This document shows positions 19,034-32,510 of a stretch of 32,510 nt of DNA, piece after piece. The notes beneath the pieces are model-generated. The model did no database searches and was not told where the DNA came from. It saw nothing but the letters and a program-made list of their open reading frames with translations. The position numbers were made by a program, and so were the translations under genes. Each line of letters opens with the position of its first letter. Positions within the stretch are counted from its first letter, which is position 1. This DNA is from Citrobacter portucalensis (GTDB lineage Bacteria > Pseudomonadota > Gammaproteobacteria > Enterobacterales > Enterobacteriaceae), in NCBI RefSeq assembly GCF_002042885.1, contig NZ_MVFY01000026.1, forward strand, positions 1 to 32,510, written 5' to 3'.

Positions 19034-19079
19034 TGTGATGCCTTGCACACAATCGTTGCAAAGCAGTTGTTGCTATAGC
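19034..19079 (+). promoter_or_regulatory. CRP-like site and extended -10 promoter for the PTS pair
   Basis: TGTGATGCCTTGCACA (19034-19049) matches the CRP consensus TGTGA-N6-TCACA with one mismatch. An extended -10 TGCTATAGC follows (hexamer 19074-19079). The site centre lies about 42-45 bp upstream of the predicted start, which fits class II activation where CRP overlaps a weak -35. This suggests catabolite control of the PTS genes. Confidence 0.55.
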
Positions 19080-19125
19080 TGGCTCGCGATAATTATCAAC
19101 TCACACATGTTGATCGAGACTGCTT

Positions 19126-19431
19126 ATGAAAAACATCGTTTTATGCTGTGCCGCCGGAATGTCCACCAGCATGCTGGTGCAAAGGATGAAAGATGCCGCC
19201 CAGAAAAAAGGCGTCGACGTCACTATCAAAGCCGTCCCGGTGGCCGAGTTTGAAGAGAATATCGCTACAGCGGATATCGTTTTGCTCGGTCCACAGGTTA
19301 AGTATGAACAGGCCAAGCTACAGGCGATCGCCGACCCACTAGGCAAAAAGGTCGCCGTTATCGACATGATGGATTACGGCATGATGAAAGGCGATGCGGT
19401 ACTGGATAAGGCGCTGAAACTACTGGAGTGA
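19126..19431 (+). CDS. PTS lactose/cellobiose-type EIIB subunit
   Basis: 101 aa single-domain phosphocarrier of the ChbB/CelA type. The phosphorylatable Cys is C8, directly before AAGMSTS, the P-loop signature of EIIB-Lac/Cel. LLGPQVKYE and the following helix also match the family. It would receive phosphate from EIIA and pass it to the sugar bound by a membrane EIIC. No EIIC is encoded nearby: thiH and csp lie to the left and rpoC to the right. It starts after a weak ribosome site and is followed 4 bp after its stop by the EIIA gene. Sugar specificity cannot be read from the sequence. Confidence 0.92.
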   Translation: MKNIVLCCAAGMSTSMLVQRMKDAAQKKGVDVTIKAVPVAEFEENIATADIVLLGPQVKYEQAKLQAIADPLGKKVAVIDMMDYGMMKGDAVLDKALKLLE

Positions 19432-19435
19432 TGGT

Positions 19436-19753
19436 ATGGAAGAGTTAGAAACGATCATCATGGAGTTATTGGTAAATGCTGGCGCTGCACGCAGCCAGGC
19501 CCTGACGGCATTGCAACTGGCGCGTAAAGGTGATTTCGCCGGTGCAGAACAAGCGATGACGGAATCACGCGAGTACGTCAAACAAGCGCATAAAATCCAG
19601 ACCCAGCTGATCGGTATTGACGAAGGAACTGGCAAACTACCAGTTAATCTCATCACCGTCCATTCGCAGGACCACCTGATGAATGCCATGGTGATTCAGG
19701 ATCTGGCCGGCGATATGATTGAGCTTTATCGGCGGTTACCACCGATAAATTAA
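19436..19753 (+). CDS. PTS lactose/cellobiose-type EIIA subunit
   Basis: 105 aa helical-bundle phosphocarrier of the ChbA/LacF type. The active His is H76 in VHSQDHLM, and D79 in the same motif matches the conserved Asp that holds a metal ion in the trimer. It accepts phosphate from HPr and passes it to EIIB. The first half (AGAARSQALTALQLARKGDFAGAE) is typical of the family. The Shine-Dalgarno GGAG overlaps the EIIB end, and the start is 4 bp after that stop, so the two are translated together. The lack of an EIIC or glycosidase gene is the notable feature. A shared terminator follows before rpoC. Confidence 0.93.
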   Translation: MEELETIIMELLVNAGAARSQALTALQLARKGDFAGAEQAMTESREYVKQAHKIQTQLIGIDEGTGKLPVNLITVHSQDHLMNAMVIQDLAGDMIELYRRLPPIN

Positions 19754-19812
19754 TGACACTGCCGGATGGCTTCGTAGACCTGATAAACGCCATCAGAAAT
19801 AACATAGACATA

Positions 19813-19838
19813 AAAAAACCCGCCGAAGCGGGTTTTTT
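19813..19838. terminator. Bidirectional terminator between rpoC and the PTS pair
   Basis: CCCGC/GCGGG stem (19819-19823, 19828-19832) with a CGAA loop, flanked by A7 and T6. It ends the rplKAJL-rpoBC transcript on the minus strand, 18 bp after the rpoC stop, and the PTS genes on the plus strand. Confidence 0.92.
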
Positions 19839-19855
19839 ATTATGGTCGGCAACGA

Positions 19856-24079
<4,224 letters not shown>

Positions 24080-24155
24080 GGATTTGCTCCCGTCGGAGTT
24101 AGCACAATCTGGCGCTGGCTGTTACGCCAGCACCAGTGACCTGTTTGATCGAGAG

Positions 24156-27100
24156 TTACTCGTCTTCCAGCTCGATGTTGATACCCAGCGAACGAATCTC
24201 TTTCAACAGTACGTTGAAGGATTCCGGCATGCCTGGTTCCATCTGATGGTTGCCGTCCACGATGTTTTTATACATCTTAGTACGACCGTTCACGTCATCA
24301 GACTTAACGGTGAGCATTTCCTGCAGGGTGTATGCTGCGCCATATGCTTCCAGCGCCCACACTTCCATCTCCCCGAAGCGCTGACCACCGAACTGCGCCT
24401 TACCACCCAGCGGCTGCTGAGTAACCAGGCTGTAAGAACCGGTAGAACGCGCATGCATCTTGTCATCAACCAGGTGGTTCAGTTTCAGCATGTACATGTA
24501 GCCAACGGTAACCTGGCGCTCGAATTGCTCACCGGTACGACCGTCGAACAGTGTGATCTGACCGGAAGTCGGCAGGCCACCCAGCTGTAACAGTTCCTTG
24601 ATTTCAGACTCTTTCGCACCGTCGAAAACCGGCGTTGCGATCGGCATACCTTTTTTCAGGTTTTCAGCCAGACGCAGAACTTCTTCATCGCTGAAGGTAT
24701 TCAGGTCAACTTTCTGACGAACATCTGAACCCAGATCGTAAGCACGCTGGATGAATTCGCGCAGTTTCGCGACTTCTTGCTGCTGTTTCAGCATGGCGTT
24801 GATCTTATCGCCGATACCTTTTGCAGCCATACCCAGGTGGGTTTCAAGGATCTGACCGATGTTCATACGCGATGGTACGCCCAGCGGGTTCAGTACGATA
24901 TCTACCGGCGTACCGTTAGCATCGTGTGGCATATCTTCGATCGGGTTGATCTTAGAGATTACACCCTTGTTACCGTGACGACCTGCCATCTTATCACCAG
25001 GCTGGATCCGACGTTTAACCGCCAGATACACCTTAACAATCTTCAGCACGCCCGGTGCCAGATCGTCGCCCTGAGTGATTTTACGACGTTTCGCTTCGAG
25101 TTTTTTCTCGAATTCGTGTTTCAGTTCGTCGTACTGCTCAGCCAGTTGTTCCAGCTGATTCTGTTTCTCTTCGTCGGTCAGGCCGAGTTCTAACCAGCGG
25201 TCGCGCGGCAGTTTGTCGAGCTTCTCAGCTTCAACACCACCGGAAACCAGCACAGCGTAGATACGGCTGAACAGGCCAGCTTCGAGGATCTGCAGCTCTT
25301 CAGACAGGTCTTTTTTCGCCTGCTTCAGCTGCATCTCTTCGATTTCCAGCGCACGTTTGTCTTTTTCTACGCCATCGCGAGTAAAGACCTGAACGTCGAT
25401 AATCGTACCGGAAACACCGTTTGGCACGCGCAGAGAAGAGTCTTTAACGTCAGACGCTTTCTCACCGAAGATCGCACGCAGCAGCTTCTCTTCTGGCGTC
25501 AGCTGGGTTTCACCTTTCGGCGTTACCTTACCAACCAGAATGTCGCCACCGGTCACTTCCGCACCGATATAAACGATACCGGATTCATCCAGTTTGGAGA
25601 GCGCAGCTTCACCCACGTTCGGGATGTCAGCGGTGATCTCTTCTGGCCCCAGCTTGGTGTCACGGGACACACATGCCAGTTCCTGAATATGGATGGTGGT
25701 GAAACGGTCTTCCTGGACAACACGCTCGGATACGAGGATGGAGTCTTCGAAGTTGTAACCATTCCATGGCATGAATGCCACGCGCATGTTCTGACCCAGC
25801 GCCAGTTCACCGAGGTCGGTGGACGGACCGTCTGCCAACACATCACCACGTTCAACCGGCTCGCCCAGAGATACGCAAGGCATCTGGTTGATGCAGGTGT
25901 TCTGGTTAGAACGGGTGTATTTGGTCAGGTTATAAATGTCGATACCTGCTTCGCCCGGGTACATCTCGTCTTCGTTAACTTTGATAACGATACGGGAAGC
26001 ATCCACGTACTGAACAGTACCGCCACGTTTAGCAACTGCAGTAACACCGGAGTCAACGGCAACAGCACGTTCCATACCGGTACCAACCAGCGGCTTATCA
26101 GCGCGCAGAGTCGGAACCGCCTGACGTTGCATGTTCGCACCCATCAATGCACGGTTGGCGTCATCGTGTTCCAGGAACGGGATCAGGGACGCACCGACGG
26201 ATACCACCTGCTGGGTGGATACGTCCATGTAGTCAACCTGGTCGCGGCTGAACAAGCTGGATTCGCCTTTGCTACGGCAGGTAACCAGATCTTCTACAAA
26301 GTGGCCTTCGTCATCCAGGTTGGAGTTCGCCTGAGCGATAACGTAGTTGCCTTCTTCGATAGCAGACAGGTAATGAATTTCGTCAGTTACAACACCGTCG
26401 GTCACTTTACGGTACGGAGTCTCGAGGAAGCCGTATTCGTTAGTCTGTGCATACACGGACAGGGAGTTGATCAGACCGATGTTCGGACCTTCAGGCGTTT
26501 CGATTGGACATACGCGACCGTAGTGAGTCGGGTGTACGTCTCGAACTTCGAAGCCTGCGCGTTCACGGGTCAGACCGCCTGGGCCGAGTGCGGAGATACG
26601 ACGTTTGTGCGTAATCTCAGACAGCGGGTTGTTCTGGTCCATAAACTGAGACAGCTGGCTGGAACCAAAGAACTCTTTCACTGCTGCAGAAATCGGCTTG
26701 GCGTTGATCATATCCTGAGGCATCAGAGTATCCAGATCGCCCAGAGACAGACGCTCTTTCACCGCACGCTCAACACGTACCAGGCCAACGCGGAACTGGT
26801 TTTCCGCCATTTCGCCTACGGAACGGATACGACGGTTGCCGAGGTGGTCGATATCATCGACTTCGCCTTTACCGTTACGGATATCGATGAGCTTCTTCAT
26901 CACTTCGATGATGTCGTCTTTGCTCAGGATACCGGAACCTTCGATTTCGTCGCGCAGCAGAGAACGGTTGAACTTCATACGACCAACCGCAGACAGGTCA
27001 TAGCGGTCTTCGGAGAAGAACAGGTTCTCGAACAGGCTTTCAGCAGCTTCACGAGTCGGCGGCTCACCAGGACGCATCATGCGGTAGATTTCTACCAGTG

Positions 27101-28184
27101 CGCTCAGACGATCGTTGGTTGGGTCAACACGTACAGTTTCAGAAATGTACGGACCGTGATCCAGATCGTTAGTGAACAGCGTTTCGATACGCTTGTGACC
27201 AGATTGGCTCAGCTTAGCCAGCAGATCCAGGCTCAGCTCCATGTTAGCTGCGCAGATCAGCTCGCCAGTAGATTCGTCAACGTAGTCTTTAGCCGCAACT
27301 TTACCAGCAATGTATTCAACCGGAACTTCGATATGTTTGATATCGTCTTTTTCCAGTTGGCGAATGTGGCGCGCAGTGATGCGACGGCCTTTTTCGACGT
27401 AGACTTTGCCGTTAGCTTCAATGTCAAAGGAGGCGGTTTCACCACGCAGGCGTTCCGGCACCAGTTCCATCTGCAGCTTGTTGTCGCGAATTTCGAAAAC
27501 AACTTTTTCAAAGAACAGGTCAAGGATCTGCTCAGTGGTGTAGTTCAGTGCACGCAGAATAATGGTCGCAGGCAGTTTACGGCGACGGTCAATACGTACG
27601 AACAGGTTGTCCTTCGGATCGAATTCGAAGTCCAGCCAGGAACCACGGTAAGGGATGATGCGCGCGTTATACAGCACTTTACCCGAAGAGTGGGTTTTAC
27701 CTTTGTCGGAGTCAAAGAAGACGCCAGGACTACGGTGCAGCTGAGAAACGATAACACGCTCAGTACCATTGATTACAAAGGTACCGTTGTCAGTCATGAG
27801 CGGAATTTCGCCCATGTAGACTTCTTGTTCTTTAATGTCTTTTACGGTGCCTTCCGGCGCTTCGCGCTCGTAGATCACCAGACGCAGTTTTACGCGCAGC
27901 GGTGCGGAATAGGTCACGCCACGGATCTGACATTCCTGAACGTCAAACACCGGTTCGCCAAGGCGGTAGCTGACGTATTGCAGCTCGGAATTACCGCTGT
28001 AGCTCTGAATCGGGAAAACGGAACGGAAAGCTGCTTCCAGACCATACTGCCCTTCAGGATCTTGCTCGATGAACTTCTGAAACGAGTCAAGCTGGATAGA
28101 AAGGAGATAAGGTATGTCCAACACTTGTGGACGTTTACCAAAATCCTTACGAATACGTTTTTTCTCGGTATAGGAGTAAACCAT
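24156..28184 (-). CDS. rpoB: RNA polymerase subunit beta
   Basis: 1342 aa, the E. coli length. Forms the catalytic cleft with beta'. The rifampicin-binding cluster I (about residues 506-537: [30 protein letters not shown]) is of the susceptible type, with Asp, His and Ser present at the usual resistance positions. Other landmarks are [16 protein letters not shown], the beta flap, and the C-terminal [28 protein letters not shown]. The start follows GAGGAACCCTA. It is separated from rplL by a 320-bp spacer containing an attenuator. Confidence 0.99.
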   Translation of the reverse strand: MVYSYTEKKRIRKDFGKRPQVLDIPYLLSIQLDSFQKFIEQDPEGQYGLEAAFRSVFPIQSYSGNSELQYVSYRLGEPVFDVQECQIRGVTYSAPLRVKLRLVIYEREAPEGTVKDIKEQEVYMGEIPLMTDNGTFVINGTERVIVSQLHRSPGVFFDSDKGKTHSSGKVLYNARIIPYRGSWLDFEFDPKDNLFVRIDRRRKLPATIILRALNYTTEQILDLFFEKVVFEIRDNKLQMELVPERLRGETASFDIEANGKVYVEKGRRITARHIRQLEKDDIKHIEVPVEYIAGKVAAKDYVDESTGELICAANMELSLDLLAKLSQSGHKRIETLFTNDLDHGPYISETVRVDPTNDRLSALVEIYRMMRPGEPPTREAAESLFENLFFSEDRYDLSAVGRMKFNRSLLRDEIEGSGILSKDDIIEVMKKLIDIRNGKGEVDDIDHLGNRRIRSVGEMAENQFRVGLVRVERAVKERLSLGDLDTLMPQDMINAKPISAAVKEFFGSSQLSQFMDQNNPLSEITHKRRISALGPGGLTRERAGFEVRDVHPTHYGRVCPIETPEGPNIGLINSLSVYAQTNEYGFLETPYRKVTDGVVTDEIHYLSAIEEGNYVIAQANSNLDDEGHFVEDLVTCRSKGESSLFSRDQVDYMDVSTQQVVSVGASLIPFLEHDDANRALMGANMQRQAVPTLRADKPLVGTGMERAVAVDSGVTAVAKRGGTVQYVDASRIVIKVNEDEMYPGEAGIDIYNLTKYTRSNQNTCINQMPCVSLGEPVERGDVLADGPSTDLGELALGQNMRVAFMPWNGYNFEDSILVSERVVQEDRFTTIHIQELACVSRDTKLGPEEITADIPNVGEAALSKLDESGIVYIGAEVTGGDILVGKVTPKGETQLTPEEKLLRAIFGEKASDVKDSSLRVPNGVSGTIIDVQVFTRDGVEKDKRALEIEEMQLKQAKKDLSEELQILEAGLFSRIYAVLVSGGVEAEKLDKLPRDRWLELGLTDEEKQNQLEQLAEQYDELKHEFEKKLEAKRRKITQGDDLAPGVLKIVKVYLAVKRRIQPGDKMAGRHGNKGVISKINPIEDMPHDANGTPVDIVLNPLGVPSRMNIGQILETHLGMAAKGIGDKINAMLKQQQEVAKLREFIQRAYDLGSDVRQKVDLNTFSDEEVLRLAENLKKGMPIATPVFDGAKESEIKELLQLGGLPTSGQITLFDGRTGEQFERQVTVGYMYMLKLNHLVDDKMHARSTGSYSLVTQQPLGGKAQFGGQRFGEMEVWALEAYGAAYTLQEMLTVKSDDVNGRTKMYKNIVDGNHQMEPGMPESFNVLLKEIRSLGINIELEDE

Positions 28185-28434
28185 TAGGGTTCCTCAGCTC
28201 GCTGACAAGTCGACCCATCTGTCCGACGAAGGGACAGTTTGTGCAACACTATTTTGTTGACCGGAAAATCGAATACTTTCCGCAATGCCTGTTGCTATCA
28301 CGCTTAAACCATTTCATTGCGATTTACACAGAACTGATGCTCTGTCGCAGTATATTAAGACGTCGATAGAAACAAGCATTGAAAGGCACAGCAGTAGTCA
28401 AACAGTGTGAAATGCTACTGGCGCCTTACAGCGC
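28185..28434 (-). other. rplL-rpoB spacer, structured RNA
   Basis: No gene in this stretch. It is very similar to the E. coli rplL-rpoB spacer, which forms long stems cut by RNase III to separate the ribosomal-protein and polymerase mRNAs. GTCGACTTGTCAGCGAGC and similar complementary segments near 28193-28235 support local folding. The exact cut sites cannot be placed by eye. Confidence 0.5.
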
Positions 28435-28465
28435 AAAAAGGCTGGTGACTAAAAAGTCACCAGCC
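28435..28465 (-). terminator. Transcription attenuator between rplL and rpoB
   Basis: GGCTGGTGACT (28440-28450) and AGTCACCAGCC (28455-28465) form a perfect 11-bp stem with an A4/T4 loop. On the minus strand it is followed by T5 (28435-28439). In E. coli this partial terminator lowers rpoBC expression relative to rplJL, with most polymerases stopping here. Confidence 0.88.
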
Positions 28466-28467
28466 AT

Positions 28468-28487
28468 CAGCCTAATTTCTTAGGCTG
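28468..28487 (-). other. Hairpin at the rplL 3' end
   Basis: CAGCCTAA (28468-28475) and TTAGGCTG (28480-28487) form an 8-bp perfect stem with a 4-nt loop, immediately before the attenuator in transcription order and without a U-run of its own. It may stabilise the rplJL mRNA 3' end or act with the attenuator. Confidence 0.5.
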
Positions 28488-28504
28488 CAACCAGAAAAGT
28501 TGGC

Positions 28505-28870
<366 letters not shown>

Positions 28871-28936
28871 TTAAATTGTTCCTGAAAATCAGAATAAGTT
28901 TATACGTAAGCAGATGCTTGAGAAAGATAACTGCGA

Positions 28937-29434
28937 TTAAGCAGCTTCTTTCGCATCGCGTACAGCAGCCAGAGTACGAACCAGTTTGCCAGCCGAAGCT
29001 TCTTTCATGGTTGCCATCAGGCGTGCAATTGCTTCTTCGTAGGTCGGCAGAGTTGCCAGGCGATCGATTTGCGATGCCGGGATCAATTCACCTTCAAAGG
29101 CTGCGGCTTTGACCTCAAATTTTGCATTCGCTTTCGCGAACTCTTTGAACAGACGAGCAGCAGCGCCCGGGTGTTCCATAGAGTATGCAATCAGGGTCGG
29201 ACCAACAAACGTGTCTTTCAGGCACTCGAACTGAGTACCTTCAACGACGCGGCGCAGCAGGGTGTTACGAACAACACGCATGTATACGCCAGCTTCACGA
29301 CCTGCTTTACGCAGTTCAGTCATTTTATCTACAGTTACGCCACGGGAATCCGCAACTACTGCAGACAGCGCGCCTTTGGCTACTTCGCTGACTTCAGCAA
29401 CAATCGCTTGTTTGTCTTGAAGATTTAAAGCCAT
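28937..29434 (-). CDS. rplJ: Ribosomal protein uL10
   Basis: Stalk base protein that binds L7/L12 dimers and 23S rRNA and represses its own translation. The ATG at 29434 gives 165 aa, the E. coli length, starting [12 protein letters not shown], with GGAG at the right distance. An upstream in-frame ATG at 29467 would add 11 residues but lies within the regulatory leader and lacks family support. The C-terminal helix that binds L12 is intact. Confidence 0.97.
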
Positions 29435-29730
29435 TAGCTTTGCTCCTGGATGTTTGCCGGAACTCATGTTCCGGAACTCACTTCACTCTCCCCAACGGAA
29501 AGAGCGTCTAAATACGGTGAGCAGAAACAAGCCAGAGTATCAGAAATAATCTTAGCGTTCTGTCACCGTCTACGCAGGGCATTAAGTTTCTTACGAAACA
29601 CCTGCGGTCTTCGACGGAGGCCTGGATAGGCCAGGCTCCAACGAACAAATCTTGTCTATGACTTCGCCCTTTGAACTGTAACCGCGTTAGCTGCTCTCGT
29701 TCACACCGGTCATGTAGTTAACTACACTCC
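29435..29730 (-). promoter_or_regulatory. rplJ leader with L10(L12)4 autoregulatory RNA
   Basis: Gene-free stretch between rplA and rplJ. The long leader is nearly identical to the E. coli rplJ leader, where L10-L12 binds and blocks translation. A strong stem at 29616-29639 (GGAG, CCTGG and their complements) is clear. TGTAGTTAACTACA (29713-29726) is a perfect 14-bp palindrome near the 5' end. A further stem, CTGTTTA/TAAACAG, lies at 29785-29800 after rplA. The P(L10) promoter should lie around 29727-29790, but no clean hexamer pair is evident. Confidence 0.75.
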
Positions 29731-29852
29731 CGGCGATTCACTCAATTGCTGCCTTGCTACAATTCAAATGACTCGCATAGAGTTCTGTTTATTTAAACAG
29801 AAACGTGGGGGTAAGATTGTAGACAAAATCACCGCCCACGTAAAGGCGAATA

Positions 29853-31037
<1,185 letters not shown>

Positions 31038-31070
31038 GTGATTAAATTCGTTTTACGGACAGGGCCCATA

Positions 31071-31110
31071 AAAACAAAAGGCGCGAAATTGTATTCCAAT
31101 CTCGCGCCTT
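31071..31110 (-). terminator. Intrinsic terminator after nusG
   Basis: AAGGCGCGA (31078-31086) pairs with TCGCGCCTT (31102-31110). After one mismatch ATTG/CAAT continues the stem around a 5-nt loop. On the minus strand it is followed by TTTGTTTT. It ends, at least partly, the secE-nusG transcript. The rplK promoter lies inside it. Confidence 0.8.
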
Positions 31111-31116
31111 GTGCAA
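31088..31116 (-). promoter_or_regulatory. rplK (P-L11) promoter
   Basis: TTGCAC (31111-31116) and TACAAT (31088-31093) on the minus strand with a 17-bp spacer. The same arrangement is known for the E. coli L11 promoter. The spacer and -10 fall within the nusG terminator hairpin. Confidence 0.85.
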
Positions 31117-31146
31117 CGATTAAATCGCCGCTTTTTTGATCGCTGT

Positions 31147-31692
31147 TTAGGCTTTTTCTACCTGGGCAAAGTCCAGTTCTACCGGAGTCGCACGACCGAA
31201 GATAGAAACAGAGACTTTCAGGCGGGACTTCTCGTAGTCCACTTCTTCAACCACGCCGTTAAAGTCAGCAAACGGACCGTCACTAACGCGAACCATTTCA
31301 CCTGGCTCAAACATCGTTTTCGGACGCGGTTTATCGCCAACCTGCTGCAGACGGTTCATGATCGCATCAACTTCTTTGTCGCTGATCGGCGCCGGACGGT
31401 CAGATGTACCGCCGATAAAGCCCATCACACGCGGCACGCTGCGTACCAGGTGCCAGCTTGCGTCATTCATCACCATCTGGACCAGTACATAGCCCGGGAA
31501 GAATTTACGTTCGCTCTTGCGACGCTGGCCACCACGGATTTCGACCACTTCTTCGGTCGGCACCATGACTTCGCCAAACAGTTCTTCCATATTTTGTAAC
31601 TTGATATATTCGCGCAGCGACGTGGCTACGCGGCCTTCAAAACCGGAAAACGCCTGAACGACGTACCAGCGCTTTTTAGGGGCTTCAGACAT
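31147..31692 (-). CDS. nusG: Transcription elongation/antitermination factor NusG
   Basis: 181 aa, as in E. coli. The N-terminal NGN domain (about residues 1-115; [13 protein letters not shown] start) binds the polymerase clamp and suppresses pausing. The C-terminal KOW domain ([21 protein letters not shown]) contacts Rho or ribosomal protein S10, linking transcription to termination or translation. It starts 1 bp after the secE stop, forming the secE-nusG operon. Confidence 0.99.
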   Translation of the reverse strand: MSEAPKKRWYVVQAFSGFEGRVATSLREYIKLQNMEELFGEVMVPTEEVVEIRGGQRRKSERKFFPGYVLVQMVMNDASWHLVRSVPRVMGFIGGTSDRPAPISDKEVDAIMNRLQQVGDKPRPKTMFEPGEMVRVSDGPFADFNGVVEEVDYEKSRLKVSVSIFGRATPVELDFAQVEKA

Positions 31693-31693
31693 C

Positions 31694-32077
31694 TTAGAAC
31701 CTCAGGCCAGTGATAAAGGATACCAGGCGAACCAGAATACCATCCAGTCCCCACAGGATCAGTGACATTACTGCGGTAACCGCAGCCACAATTAATGTGG
31801 TGTGCAATGTTTCCTGGCGAGTTGGCCAAATGACCTTACGGACTTCGGTTCTCGCTTCACGGGCAAAAGCAACGGTCGCTTTACCTTTTGTTGTCAACAG
31901 CGCGACACCACCCGCTGCGGCAATCAGAATCACTACGGCCAGCGCACGCAGCGGCAGCATCATGTCACGATAGAGGTAGTTGCCAACGATAGCTACAAGC
32001 AGCAATACAGCGACAACAACCCACTTCATCGCTTCCAGGCCGCGCCCGCTTCCTTGAGCTTCGGTATTCGCACTCAT
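31694..32077 (-). CDS. secE: Protein translocase subunit SecE
   Basis: 127 aa, as in E. coli. Inner-membrane component of SecYEG. Three transmembrane helices are visible: two near residues 19-36 and 45-62, and the conserved third near 93-115. The third is preceded by the essential amphipathic segment [13 protein letters not shown]. It clamps SecY and is required for viability. It is the first gene of secE-nusG. Confidence 0.98.
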   Translation of the reverse strand: MSANTEAQGSGRGLEAMKWVVVAVLLLVAIVGNYLYRDMMLPLRALAVVILIAAAGGVALLTTKGKATVAFAREARTEVRKVIWPTRQETLHTTLIVAAVTAVMSLILWGLDGILVRLVSFITGLRF

Positions 32078-32163
32078 AAACCAACCTGTCAGAAGTATTC
32101 TACAAACATTTTCACCCCGCGTAAGCGAGGCGATCCAAACCGAAATGCTCTGGTGCGTTTCGG

Positions 32164-32192
32164 ACTAAACGCCCTCTTCAGAGCCTGTCTCA
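32164..32192 (-). promoter_or_regulatory. Candidate secE-nusG promoter
   Basis: TGAGAC (32187-32192), a 17-bp spacer and TTTAGT (32164-32169) on the minus strand. They align with what I recall of the E. coli secE promoter, where the -10 is TATAAT; here the -10 is weaker. The predicted leader to secE is about 80 nt. Confidence 0.45.
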
Positions 32193-32249
32193 GCAATGAT
32201 TATGACAAAAAAAATCACTGATGAGCCAGGTTCTGGTGTGAAAGCGTGC

Positions 32250-32277
32250 AAAAAGGGCATCAAATGATGCCCTTTTA
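32250..32277 (-). terminator. Intrinsic terminator after tuf
   Basis: GGGCATC (32255-32261) and GATGCCC (32266-32272) form a 7-bp stem with an AAAT loop, flanked by A5 on the left and T4 on the right. On the minus strand it ends in TTTTT, 31 bp after the tuf stop. Confidence 0.88.
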
Positions 32278-32307
32278 TTGCGCATTGCGTCAAATGTTAT
32301 TCGGCAA

Positions 32308-32510
<203 letters not shown>

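Noticed and set aside
19755..19795. REP-like sequence after the PTS pair (GCCGGATGGC and GATGGC/GCCATC arms)
   Set aside because: Only partly matches REP ends and the stem has a long loop; too weak to list as a repeat.
26560..26700. Possible rifampicin-resistance changes in rpoB cluster I
   Set aside because: The residues at the usual resistance positions are of the susceptible type.
25689..28187. 832-codon open frame antisense to rpoB, and similar ones opposite rpoC (22445-23986) and purH (878-2335)
   Set aside because: Strong codon bias in highly expressed genes avoids codons that read as stops on the opposite strand. The translations have low-complexity, unfamiliar composition and no ribosome site, and the sense genes are certain.
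29435..29467. Upstream ATG for rplJ adding 11 residues
   Set aside because: It lies in the leader; the ATG at 29434 has the GGAG ribosome site and the family N-terminus.

Overview
This window is ordinary Enterobacteriaceae core chromosome. It corresponds to the rrnE-purHD-zraSRP-hupA-hemE-thi-rpoBC-rplKAJL-nusG-secE-tufB segment of Escherichia coli and Salmonella, read here in the opposite orientation. Protein lengths match the E. coli family lengths exactly or within a few residues. From memory, ZraR looks closer to Salmonella/Citrobacter versions than to E. coli. A Citrobacter-like or closely related genus is my best guess, but I cannot fix the genus without a search.

Layout, left to right. 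Positions 1-124 are the 5' end of a 16S rRNA gene on the minus strand, with its leader (boxB/boxA) and tandem P2 and P1 promoters. Head-to-head with it is purHD, under a PurR box. The zinc-responsive zraSR two-component pair is divergent from zraP, with facing sigma-54 promoters and two ZraR operators between them. Then come yjaH, hupA, yjaG, nfi, hemE and nudC on the minus strand, and rsd on the plus strand. The TPP-riboswitch-controlled thiCEFSGH operon follows.

The variable part is 17.7-19.85 kb, between thiH and rpoC. In E. coli this gap carries htrC (yjaZ). Here it carries a CspA-family gene with a long leader, about 0.7 kb of A+T-rich DNA (roughly one-third G+C by hand count in its left part), and a two-gene orphan PTS unit (lactose/cellobiose-type IIB and IIA) with no IIC. 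The A+T-rich stretch may hold a decayed antitoxin-like gene with its own promoter and terminator. A LacI/AscG-like operator and a CRP-like site lie directly upstream of the PTS genes.

The right part (19.86-32.5 kb) is the transcription/translation block on the minus strand. In transcription order it is tuf (3' end only), secE, nusG, rplK, rplA, rplJ, rplL, rpoB, rpoC. Known control elements are visible: the tuf terminator, a secE promoter, the rplK promoter embedded in the nusG terminator, the L1 site, the L10 leader, the rplL-rpoB attenuator and the terminator after rpoC.

I found no complete novel system. The items most worth a second look are the orphan PTS unit with its regulatory region, the decayed gene beside it, the enlarged P3 stem of the thiC riboswitch, and the promoter/terminator overlap upstream of rplK. 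All comparisons with E. coli and Salmonella are from memory of those families.
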